In this document: piece by piece, positions 1 to 5,628 of the stretch | How positions within the stretch are numbered: position 1 is the stretch's first letter | Layout of the letters: every line of letters starts with the position of its first letter | NCBI GenBank assembly: GCA_900543175.1 | Contig: UQQO01000106.1 | Location: 1-7,823, forward strand | DNA length: 7,823 bases | Source: an uncultured Fusobacterium sp. | GTDB taxonomy: Bacteria > Fusobacteriota > Fusobacteriia > Fusobacteriales > Fusobacteriaceae | Direction of reading: 5' to 3' | Position numbers and translations under genes: made by a program | The notes under the pieces: generated by a model | Database searches by the model: none | What the model was told of the DNA's origin: nothing | Seen by the model: the letters and a program-made list of their open reading frames with translations, nothing else

Positions 1-48
1 GTTAATTGTATAGTAATGTACTAAATAAACATTATCTATTAAAAAAAT

Positions 49-75
49 AAAAAAGCCAATAATATTGGCTTTTTT
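49..75 (-). terminator. Intrinsic terminator downstream of the IclR-family gene, probably bidirectional
   Basis: A perfect 12-bp stem (49-60 pairing with 64-75) with a 3-base loop. The core is GCCAAT/ATTGGC and the outer part is A6/T6. Read on the minus strand it is followed by a further T-rich run (complement of 41-48), so it can end the regulator transcript, whose stop codon lies about 55 bases upstream on that strand. On the plus strand it also carries six T residues and could end a gene lying left of the window. Nothing coding is visible in 1-130. Confidence 0.85.
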
Positions 76-130
76 ATTAAAATTATTTAAATTTACAATA
101 ACAAATGAAGAACATATAGATATAAATTAT

Positions 131-919
131 TTATGAAATAGTAAGATTATTCTTATCAATATCGTGTTCTCTAAAGTATGTTTCAATTTTTATTTTTGAT
201 TCAAGTAATAATTTTTTAATAAGATCATTTTTTTCTTTAGTCATTCTAAAAGAAGGAACACTGACACTAATAGCTGCTAAGATATCATTATTTTTCATCA
301 AAGGAGTGCTTAAGCAATAAGAGGGTTCGTTTATTTCTCCAAATTCATAAGCAATATTAGTATTTTGTATTTCTTTAAGTTGTTTTTCAAGTTCGTTAAA
401 ATCTGTAATAGTTTTTGAAGTAAAAGGAATTAAACCATTTGGATAAAGTTTTTTGATATCTTCTATTTTGATATTAGAAAGCATAGCTTTTCCAAGAGCT
501 GTACAGTAAGCAGGCAATCTTTTACCTACAGAAGAAATAATTCTAATTGGACTTTCAGAATCAACTTTAGCTATATATAGTACTTGCCCTTTATCCAAAA
601 TTCCCATTTGACAAATTTCATTTGTCTCTTTTACAATATATTTCATTTCTGACTTTATAAATTCTAATGCACTCATATTATTAGTATAAGCAGCTCCTAC
701 ACAAAAAGAAGCAATTCCAATATTATATTTATTTGTATTTTTGTTTTGAAAGATAAATTTTCTTTGAGTCATAGTATGTATAAAAGGAGATATTGTGCTT
801 TTTGGAGCATCAATTGCTTCTGCTATTTCAGTTAGAGTAAGACCTTCAGGAGAAGAAGCTAATAACTCAAGAATATTGAGAACTCTTGCAGTAGGTCTAT
901 GTTCTGTTTTTTCTGCCAT
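131..919 (-). CDS. IclR-family transcriptional regulator, probable local regulator of the sugar-acid operon
   Basis: 262 residues, the usual length for IclR proteins (about 250-270). The N-terminal winged helix-turn-helix covers about residues 10-60, with recognition-helix region EIAEAIDAPKSTIS at 31-44. The C-terminal effector domain carries the family signature around GKRLPAYCTALGKAML (132-147) and a later EINEPSYCLSTPL segment (195-207). The ATG at 919 is supported by AGGAGG (complement of 929-934), 9 bases away. The gene diverges from kdgT across a shared control region, the usual arrangement for an IclR regulator of a neighbouring catabolic operon; KdgR of enterobacteria, which responds to 2-keto-3-deoxygluconate, belongs to this family. 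Family membership is clear. The ligand (probably a 2-keto-3-deoxy acid) and the sign of control (probably repression) are inferred from neighbours. Confidence 0.93.
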   Translation of the reverse strand: MAEKTEHRPTARVLNILELLASSPEGLTLTEIAEAIDAPKSTISPFIHTMTQRKFIFQNKNTNKYNIGIASFCVGAAYTNNMSALEFIKSEMKYIVKETNEICQMGILDKGQVLYIAKVDSESPIRIISSVGKRLPAYCTALGKAMLSNIKIEDIKKLYPNGLIPFTSKTITDFNELEKQLKEIQNTNIAYEFGEINEPSYCLSTPLMKNNDILAAISVSVPSFRMTKEKNDLIKKLLLESKIKIETYFREHDIDKNNLTIS

Positions 920-959
920 TAATTTCGGCCTCCTATTTTATTATTATAATTTTATTTTT

Positions 960-988
960 ATTATATCAAATTTAGAAGATTTTGTATA
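960..988 (-). promoter_or_regulatory. Predicted sigma-70 promoter of the IclR-family gene
   Basis: On the minus strand a TATACA -35 box (988-983) and a perfect TATAAT -10 box (965-960) are separated by exactly 17 bases. Transcription would begin near 953, giving a leader of about 33 bases containing the ribosome binding site. In DNA this AT-rich, -10-like boxes occur by chance; the correct spacing and position make this the best candidate. Confidence 0.5.
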
Positions 989-998
989 TAATTCAAAA

Positions 999-1012
999 CT
1001 TTTATATAAAAG
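999..1012. repeat. 14-bp perfect palindrome upstream of the regulator promoter
   Basis: CTTTTATATAAAAG is its own reverse complement, and it overlaps a second palindrome, AAAAGCTTTT (1008-1017). It lies just upstream of the predicted -35 box of the regulator gene, so it could be a protein-binding site. In A/T-rich DNA such palindromes also arise by chance, so the role is uncertain. Confidence 0.3.
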
Positions 1013-1096
1013 CTTTTACAATGGCTTTAAATTAAGCTTGCTATAAAAATAGTACATAATAATTTAAAAAAATACAAAAAAAATTAAAAAAATATA

Positions 1097-1136
1097 TTGA
1101 CAAATAAAAAAATATATGTTAATTATTAATTATAAT
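1097..1136 (+). promoter_or_regulatory. Predicted promoter region of the kdgT-fucO operon
   Basis: A consensus TTGACA lies at 1097-1102 and a consensus TATAAT at 1131-1136, but the 28 bases between them are too many for a single promoter. TTGACA could instead use AATTAT (1121-1126, 18-base spacing, 4 of 6 matches). TATAAT could work with a poor -35 near 1108-1113. Either choice starts transcription at about 1133-1143, leaving a leader of about 70-80 bases before kdgT. Which boxes are used cannot be decided from sequence. Confidence 0.5.
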
Positions 1137-1150
1137 AAATTCGTATATTA

Positions 1151-1173
1151 AACCTAGGTTCGAAAAAACGAAC
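1151..1173. promoter_or_regulatory. Candidate operator: palindrome plus GTTCG-N6-CGAAC inverted repeat
   Basis: The palindrome AACCTAGGTT (1151-1160) runs directly into an inverted repeat, GTTCG (1158-1162) and CGAAC (1169-1173), separated by six A residues. TTCGAA (1159-1164) is itself palindromic, and another TTCG lies at 1140-1143. This is the only G/C-containing symmetric block in an otherwise nearly pure A/T region. It lies at or just after the predicted start of transcription, where a bound repressor would block the operon. Binding by the divergent IclR-family protein is an inference. Confidence 0.5.
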
Positions 1174-1211
1174 AAAAAAAATAAAATAGTAGTTTTTAGG
1201 AGGAGAGAATT

Positions 1212-2168
1212 ATGATTATGAGATTTTTGAGAAAAGTTCCCGCTGGAATGATGATAGTTCCATTGTTAATAGGAGCTTTTATGAATACTTTTTTTCCAGA
1301 AGCTTTAAAGATAGGATCGTTTACAACAGCAACATTTTCTAGTGCAGGTGCAGCAACAGCAATGGGAATTCAGCTTTTCTGTTTAGGAACGACTTTACAA
1401 TTAAAAGATATGCCAAAAGTTGTAAAGCGTGGTGGAATATTATTAATTTCTAAATTTATAATAGGGGCAGCAATAGGAATAGCAGTAGGGAAAATTTTTG
1501 GATTAGCAGGAATTATGGGATTAACAACATTAGCTATAATTAGTGCAGTTACTAATAGTAATGGAAGTGTATATTTAGCTCTTATGAAGACATATGGAGA
1601 TACAACAGATTGTGCAGCAATGGCTTTATTAGCTTTAAATGATGGTCCTCTTTTAACAATGATTGCTTTAGGAGCTTCAGGATTAGCTAATATTCCTTTT
1701 ATGGCATTAATTGCAACTGTTATACCAATTATAGTGGGAATGATAGTTGGAAATCTAGATAAAGAAACACAAACATTCTTTGAACCAGCAGGAAATATAT
1801 TAATACCATTTGTAGGATTAACATTAGGAGCAGGAATAAACTTAAGTAATGTAATAAAAGGTGGATTACCTGGAATTGTATTGGGACTTATAAGTGTATT
1901 TGTAGGGGGAGCATTTATTGTATTTTGTGATAGAATAATTGGAAGAAGACCTGGATATGCAGGATGGGCAGTAGCTACTACAGCAGGAAATGCAGTTGCT
2001 GTACCAGCAGCAATAGGATTAATAGATCCAACTTGGGCACCATATGTAGGAGAAGCTACTACTCAAGTAGCAGCAGCAGTTGTTGTTACAGCTATAATAG
2101 CACCTCTTATGACAAACTGGTGGGCTAATAAATATGGATGTCCTAAATTTGAGAGTGAAAATAAATAA
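1212..2168 (+). CDS. kdgT: 2-keto-3-deoxygluconate permease (KdgT family)
   Basis: 318 residues, close to the roughly 320-330 of KdgT permeases, which are proton symporters for 2-keto-3-deoxygluconate in the inner membrane. About ten hydrophobic segments are visible (roughly 12-29, 43-62, 73-94, 98-113, 132-155, 161-180, 193-207, 219-238, 249-270, 281-300). Resemblance to E. coli KdgT (from memory) includes PAGMMIVPLL near the N-terminus, a NGS.YLALM..YG block (117-129), GPLLTMIALG (145-154), GNLD (180-183) and LIPF (197-200). There is no cleaved signal peptide. ATG 1212 has AGGAGG at 1198-1203, 8 bases upstream, and is preferred over the in-frame ATG at 1218. First gene of the operon, 67 bases before the next. 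The true substrate may be another 2-keto-3-deoxy or aldonic acid, given the dehydratase that follows. Confidence 0.93.
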   Translation: MIMRFLRKVPAGMMIVPLLIGAFMNTFFPEALKIGSFTTATFSSAGAATAMGIQLFCLGTTLQLKDMPKVVKRGGILLISKFIIGAAIGIAVGKIFGLAGIMGLTTLAIISAVTNSNGSVYLALMKTYGDTTDCAAMALLALNDGPLLTMIALGASGLANIPFMALIATVIPIIVGMIVGNLDKETQTFFEPAGNILIPFVGLTLGAGINLSNVIKGGLPGIVLGLISVFVGGAFIVFCDRIIGRRPGYAGWAVATTAGNAVAVPAAIGLIDPTWAPYVGEATTQVAAAVVVTAIIAPLMTNWWANKYGCPKFESENK

Positions 2169-2235
2169 TAAATTAATAATTTATTTTAATTAATATAATT
2201 AGTTAAAACTAAACAACTTAAAGGAGGAATATAGA

Positions 2236-2514
2236 ATGATTAATGCTATGATTATTGATTTAAAAGATACGGTAGCAGTAGCTATTGAACCAATAGCAAA
2301 AGGAGAAGATATAAACTATAAAGTTGGAGATGAAGTTAAAACACTAAAAGCATTAAATGATATACAAATTTATCATAAACTTGCAATAAAAGATATGGCA
2401 AAAGGAGAACCAGTTGTAAAATATGGAGAACATATTGGATTAGCTGCAAGCGACATAAAAATTGGAGAACATGTTCACACACATAATGTAGAAAGTCATA
2501 GAGAAAATTTATAA
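2236..2514 (+). CDS. UxaA-family dehydratase, small subunit (SAF-like domain)
   Basis: 92 residues, matching the N-terminal SAF-like domain of altronate/galactarate dehydratases, here encoded as a separate protein. The end of the domain, GEHVHTHN (77-84), is the characteristic UxaA/GarD block; before it lie YHKLAIKDMAKGEPVVKYGE (46-65) and IGLA (67-70). AGGAGG at 2222-2227 is 8 bases before the ATG. The large subunit follows after 28 bases, so the two are almost certainly co-expressed and form one enzyme that removes water from an aldonic or aldaric acid to give a 2-keto-3-deoxy acid. The same small/large split occurs in SuyAB sulfolactate lyase; the large subunit here looks more like the dehydratase branch. 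The substrate is unknown. Confidence 0.88.
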   Translation: MINAMIIDLKDTVAVAIEPIAKGEDINYKVGDEVKTLKALNDIQIYHKLAIKDMAKGEPVVKYGEHIGLAASDIKIGEHVHTHNVESHRENL

Positions 2515-2542
2515 TTAATTTATAATTTAGGAGGAATGAAAA

Positions 2543-3703
2543 ATGACATTTTTAGGATATAGAAGACCAGATGGAAGAGTAGGAGTAAGAAATAAAATAT
2601 TTGTATTACCAGCAAGTGTATGTGCTTCAGATACTACTAGAATAATAGCTTCTCAAATAGAAGGAGCAGTAACATTTAACAATCAAAATGGTTGTTCACA
2701 AGTAGCAGGAGATCAACAACTAACTATGGATGTAATGGCTGGAATGGCTGCTAACCCAAATGTTTATGGAATAATTGTTGTTTCTTTAGGATGTGAAAAC
2801 TGTCAAATGGATTTAGTTGTTGATGCAATTAGAGAAAGAACAAATAAACCAATGGAAACATTTATTATTCAAGAAAATGGTGGAACAATAAGTACAATAG
2901 AAAAAGCAGTACGTGCAGGAAGAAAAATGGCACAAGAAGCTTCAAAACTTCAAAGAGAAGAATTCCCTATGTCAGAACTTATTATTGGTACAGAATGTGG
3001 AGGATCAGATCCTACAAGTGGACTTGCATCAAATGTTCTAATAGGTGAATTAAGTGATCGTATGGTAGAACTTGGTGGAACATCAATTCTTTCAGAAACA
3101 ACAGAATTTATAGGAGCAGAACACATTTTAGCAAAAAGAGGAAAAACTCCAGAAATAAGTGAAAGAATTTATGAAATAGTTCACAGATATGAAAAAGCTC
3201 TTCAACTAGTAGGAGAAGAAGTGAGAGATGGAAATCCTTCACCTGGAAACATAAAAGGAGGATTAACTACTCTAGAAGAAAAATCACTAGGATGCATCCA
3301 TAAAGGAGGTCATACTGAAGTTACTGCTGTATATGATTATGGAAAACAAGTGTCAGAAAAAGGACTAGTAATAATGGACACTCCAGGAAATGATCCATCA
3401 TCAGTTGCAGGAATGGTAGCAGGAGGAGCTCAAGTCATAGTATTCTCTACAGGAAGAGGAACTCCAACTGGAAACCCAATTTCGCCAGTTATTAAAATAA
3501 CAGGAAACAAAATAACTTTTGCTAATATGTCAGATAATATAGATGTAGATGCAAGTCCAGTTATTTATGGTCCAGAAACTTTAAAAGAACTTGGAGATAA
3601 ATTATTAGAAGAAGTAAGAGAAGTAGCAAGTGGAAAACAAACTAAGGCTGAAACTTTAGGTTATACAGAAATGGCAATTGCAAGACTTTGCAACTATGTA
3701 TAA
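2543..3703 (+). CDS. UxaA-family sugar-acid dehydratase, large (catalytic) subunit
   Basis: 386 residues, matching the C-terminal catalytic part of UxaA/GarD dehydratases. Family blocks in order: GYRRPDGRVGVRN (5-17); NGCSQ (49-53); LGCENCQ (82-88); GTECGGSDPTSG (149-160); a LTTLEEKSLGC block (241-251); DTPGND (279-284); and FSTGRGTPTGNPISPV (301-316) followed by KITGN (318-322). Conserved cysteines (51, 84, 87, 152, 251) are candidates for metal binding, as these enzymes are iron or metal dependent. AGGAGG at 2529-2534 is 8 bases before ATG 2543; an upstream ATG at 2536 is out of frame. With the small subunit it should dehydrate a sugar acid in the cytoplasm. The GC...GCExxQ pattern favours the altronate/galactarate branch over the SuyB sulfolactate lyase branch. 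The substrate cannot be assigned. Confidence 0.9.
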   Translation: MTFLGYRRPDGRVGVRNKIFVLPASVCASDTTRIIASQIEGAVTFNNQNGCSQVAGDQQLTMDVMAGMAANPNVYGIIVVSLGCENCQMDLVVDAIRERTNKPMETFIIQENGGTISTIEKAVRAGRKMAQEASKLQREEFPMSELIIGTECGGSDPTSGLASNVLIGELSDRMVELGGTSILSETTEFIGAEHILAKRGKTPEISERIYEIVHRYEKALQLVGEEVRDGNPSPGNIKGGLTTLEEKSLGCIHKGGHTEVTAVYDYGKQVSEKGLVIMDTPGNDPSSVAGMVAGGAQVIVFSTGRGTPTGNPISPVIKITGNKITFANMSDNIDVDASPVIYGPETLKELGDKLLEEVREVASGKQTKAETLGYTEMAIARLCNYV

Positions 3704-3721
3704 GATATAAGGTTGTAAAAT

Positions 3722-3774
3722 AAAGGAAGGATGACTTAAAAAATGCTTGTTAAAAATAAGTCATCCATTTCTTT
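3722..3774 (+). terminator. Long intra-operon hairpin: possible leaky terminator, attenuator or mRNA-stabilising element
   Basis: A perfect 10-bp stem, GGATGACTTA (3729-3738) with TAAGTCATCC (3757-3766), is extended below one bulged A (3767) by seven more pairs, including one G-T: 3722-3728 with 3768-3774. The 18-base loop is A-rich. The sequence after the core stem is T-rich (ATTTCTTTAT) but not a pure T run, so full termination is unlikely. It fills the largest gap inside the operon (95 bases), between the dehydratase and the FAH-family gene, and ends 9 bases before the latter's ribosome binding site. A 12-codon frame beginning at ATG 3743 in the loop ends at 3781. The role is inferred. Confidence 0.6.
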
Positions 3775-3783
3775 ATATTAAAG

Positions 3784-3789
3784 AGGAGG
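3784..3789 (+). promoter_or_regulatory. Ribosome binding site that sets the FAH-family start at GTG 3799
   Basis: AGGAGG at 3784-3789 is only 3 bases from the first in-frame GTG (3793) but 9 bases from the second GTG (3799). The other genes here use 7 to 9 bases. The start is therefore most likely 3799, which removes two residues from the longest possible reading frame. Confidence 0.75.
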
Positions 3790-3798
3790 TGAGTGCTT

Positions 3799-4683
3799 GT
3801 GAAATTTGTTAGATTTAAAAAAAATAACATTGAAAAAATAGGAATTTTTAATTATGATGAAACTAGAGTATTAGATTTAAATGAAATATTGAATAAAAAT
3901 TTTTTATCAATGATAGATGTAGTCGAAAATATTGATAATAAAGATTTAGAAGTTCTTGCAAAAGCTAAAATAGATAGTAAATATCAAGGTAACTTAGTAA
4001 AAGATATAAAAATATGTTCTCCTATAAAAAGATCTATTCATGATATCATATGTGTAGGTGTCAATTATAGAGATCACTTAGAAGAAACTCAAAAAAACTT
4101 TGATAAAGGGTTTGATAAACCTAAAAAAATAGTGTATTTCTCAAAAAGAGCATATGAAATAATCGGACCAGAAGACAGTGTAAAAAGTAGAATGGATTTA
4201 GATAAAAAATTAGATTATGAAGTAGAATTAGCTGTTATTATAGGAAAAAAAGGAAAAGATATTCCTGAAAAAGATGTTGAAGAATATATATTTGGTTATT
4301 CAATATTCAATGACTTCTCAGCAAGAGAACTACAACAGTCACATGTTCAATGGTATAGAGGGAAAAGTTTAGATACTTATTCAGCTATGGGACCTGTAAT
4401 ACTTCATAAATCTGCTCTTCCTTTTCCAATAGAGGTTGATATAAAAAGCTTTGTAAATGGAGAATTAAGACAATCATCTAATACTAGATTATTTCTTGCA
4501 GATATTCCTAAAATAATTTCGGAAATTTCAACAGGAATTACTTTAGAAGCAGGAGATATTATAATAACTGGTACTCCAGCAGGAGTAGGATTAGGATTTA
4601 ACCCACCTAAATTTTTAAAAAAAGGTGATCAGGTAATTTGTGAAATACCAGAAATAGGAAAATTAAAAAATATAATAGAATAA
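3799..4683 (+). CDS. Fumarylacetoacetate hydrolase (FAH)-family protein
   Basis: 294 residues from GTG 3799. The N-terminal 75 or so residues form the variable family domain; the catalytic FAH domain follows. Its marks are ICVGVNYRDHLEE (84-96), the acidic metal ligands E141 and E143 in LDYEVELAVI, D172 in IFNDFSARELQ (169-179), WYRGKSLD (185-192), and the C-terminal GDIIITGTPAGVG (252-264). Members cleave or decarboxylate 2-keto or acylpyruvate compounds, for example 2,4-diketo-3-deoxy-L-fuconate hydrolase, fumarylpyruvate hydrolase and oxaloacetate decarboxylase; they use Mg or Mn in the cytoplasm. Only 15 bases separate it from the aldolase gene, so they are co-transcribed. In this setting it probably acts on a 2-keto-3-deoxy acid derivative or a side product. 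The family is firm; the reaction is not. Confidence 0.9.
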   Translation: MKFVRFKKNNIEKIGIFNYDETRVLDLNEILNKNFLSMIDVVENIDNKDLEVLAKAKIDSKYQGNLVKDIKICSPIKRSIHDIICVGVNYRDHLEETQKNFDKGFDKPKKIVYFSKRAYEIIGPEDSVKSRMDLDKKLDYEVELAVIIGKKGKDIPEKDVEEYIFGYSIFNDFSARELQQSHVQWYRGKSLDTYSAMGPVILHKSALPFPIEVDIKSFVNGELRQSSNTRLFLADIPKIISEISTGITLEAGDIIITGTPAGVGLGFNPPKFLKKGDQVICEIPEIGKLKNIIE

Positions 4684-4698
4684 AAAAGGAGATCAACT

Positions 4699-5595
4699 AT
4701 GAAAAAAGCAAACTTTTTAACTCCTGTAGTCACAATATTTGACGAAAAGGGAAATCTAGATATAAAAGGAAATCAAAATGTATGGGAACATCTGATTAAA
4801 GGCGGAGTAGATGGACTTGTAATCATGGGAAGTACAGGGGAGTTCTTTTCAATGACTACTGAACAAAAAAAAGAATTAATAAATGCAGTTATAGAATATG
4901 TAAACAAAAGAGTAAAAGTTTATATAGGAACTAGTTGTATGAGAGTTGAAGATACAATAGAATTATCAAACTTTGCAATTGAAGCTGGAGCAGATGCAGT
5001 AATGGTAATAGGACCATATTATTTTGCTTTATCTAATGAAAGTATAGAAGATTACTTTGATAGAGTAGCAAATGAAGTAAAAGGAGATATTTATCTATAT
5101 AACTTCCCAGATAGAACAGGATATGATTTATCTCCAGAAGTAACTTTAAATCTAGTAAGAAAACATAAAAATATTGTTGGATTTAAAGATACTGTTACAG
5201 AAATGGGGCATACTAGAAAATTAATAACTACAATTACAAAAGAGTTTCCTGAGTTTGTTGTATTATCAGGATTTGATGAAAACTTTGTTCATAATATAAT
5301 GTGTGGTGGAAGAGGATGTATTGGAGGACTTTCAAATCTTTGCCCAGAGCTATTTGCTGAATGGACAAAAGCAGTTAATGAAGGAAACTTAGAGGAAATA
5401 GAAAGAATTCAAAAAATTGTAGATCAATTAATGGATCTTTATCCAATTGGAACACCATTCATTCCTATTATGAAAAAAGCAATGATACTTCGTGGAATAG
5501 ATATTAAGGATTATTGTACTATTCCATTTTTACAAGCAACAGAAGAGCAAACTACAAAAATAAAAGAAGTTATGGAAAAAGTAGGGCTTTTATAA
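4699..5595 (+). CDS. DapA-superfamily class I aldolase, probable 2-keto-3-deoxy-sugar-acid aldolase (YagE/YjhH-like)
   Basis: 298 residues, the standard length for the DHDPS/N-acetylneuraminate lyase superfamily of (beta/alpha)8 barrels. Visible are the carboxylate-binding loop GSTGEF (44-49), the catalytic tyrosine Y134 in YNFPDRTG, and the Schiff-base lysine K163 in GFKDT. The sequence around GFKDT and the later TPF (252-254) resemble E. coli YagE and YjhH (recalled, not searched), which split 2-keto-3-deoxy acids into pyruvate and an aldehyde, rather than true DapA. The operon contains no lysine-pathway genes, which supports a catabolic role. AAGGAG at 4686-4691 is 7 bases before the ATG. 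The product aldehyde would be passed to the FucO-like reductase next door. A dehydratase activity like that of 5-keto-4-deoxyglucarate dehydratase cannot be excluded. Confidence 0.88.
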   Translation: MKKANFLTPVVTIFDEKGNLDIKGNQNVWEHLIKGGVDGLVIMGSTGEFFSMTTEQKKELINAVIEYVNKRVKVYIGTSCMRVEDTIELSNFAIEAGADAVMVIGPYYFALSNESIEDYFDRVANEVKGDIYLYNFPDRTGYDLSPEVTLNLVRKHKNIVGFKDTVTEMGHTRKLITTITKEFPEFVVLSGFDENFVHNIMCGGRGCIGGLSNLCPELFAEWTKAVNEGNLEEIERIQKIVDQLMDLYPIGTPFIPIMKKAMILRGIDIKDYCTIPFLQATEEQTTKIKEVMEKVGLL

Positions 5596-5628
5596 AATAA
5601 TATTAGAGGTATCTAGGAGGAATAAAAA

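Noticed and set aside
795..1046. 83-codon plus-strand reading frame over the start of the regulator gene
   Set aside because: It overlaps the IclR-family gene and its promoter on the opposite strand, has no ribosome binding site, and its second half is translated A/T-rich non-coding DNA.
2167..2185. A/T-only hairpin after kdgT (AATAAATTA / TAATTTATT)
   Set aside because: The stem has no G-C pairs, the loop is a single base, and no T run follows. It is unlikely to terminate, and the next gene follows with its own ribosome binding site.
2236..3703. SuyAB sulfolactate sulfo-lyase as the identity of the split dehydratase
   Set aside because: The size and split match, but the GC and GCENCQ cysteine blocks follow the altronate/galactarate dehydratase pattern, and the neighbours belong to sugar-acid breakdown. 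Not formally excluded without a phylogeny.
4699..5595. True DapA (4-hydroxy-tetrahydrodipicolinate synthase) of lysine biosynthesis
   Set aside because: The Schiff-base region (GFKDT) and C-terminal part resemble the YagE/YjhH aldolase group, and no lysine genes are nearby.
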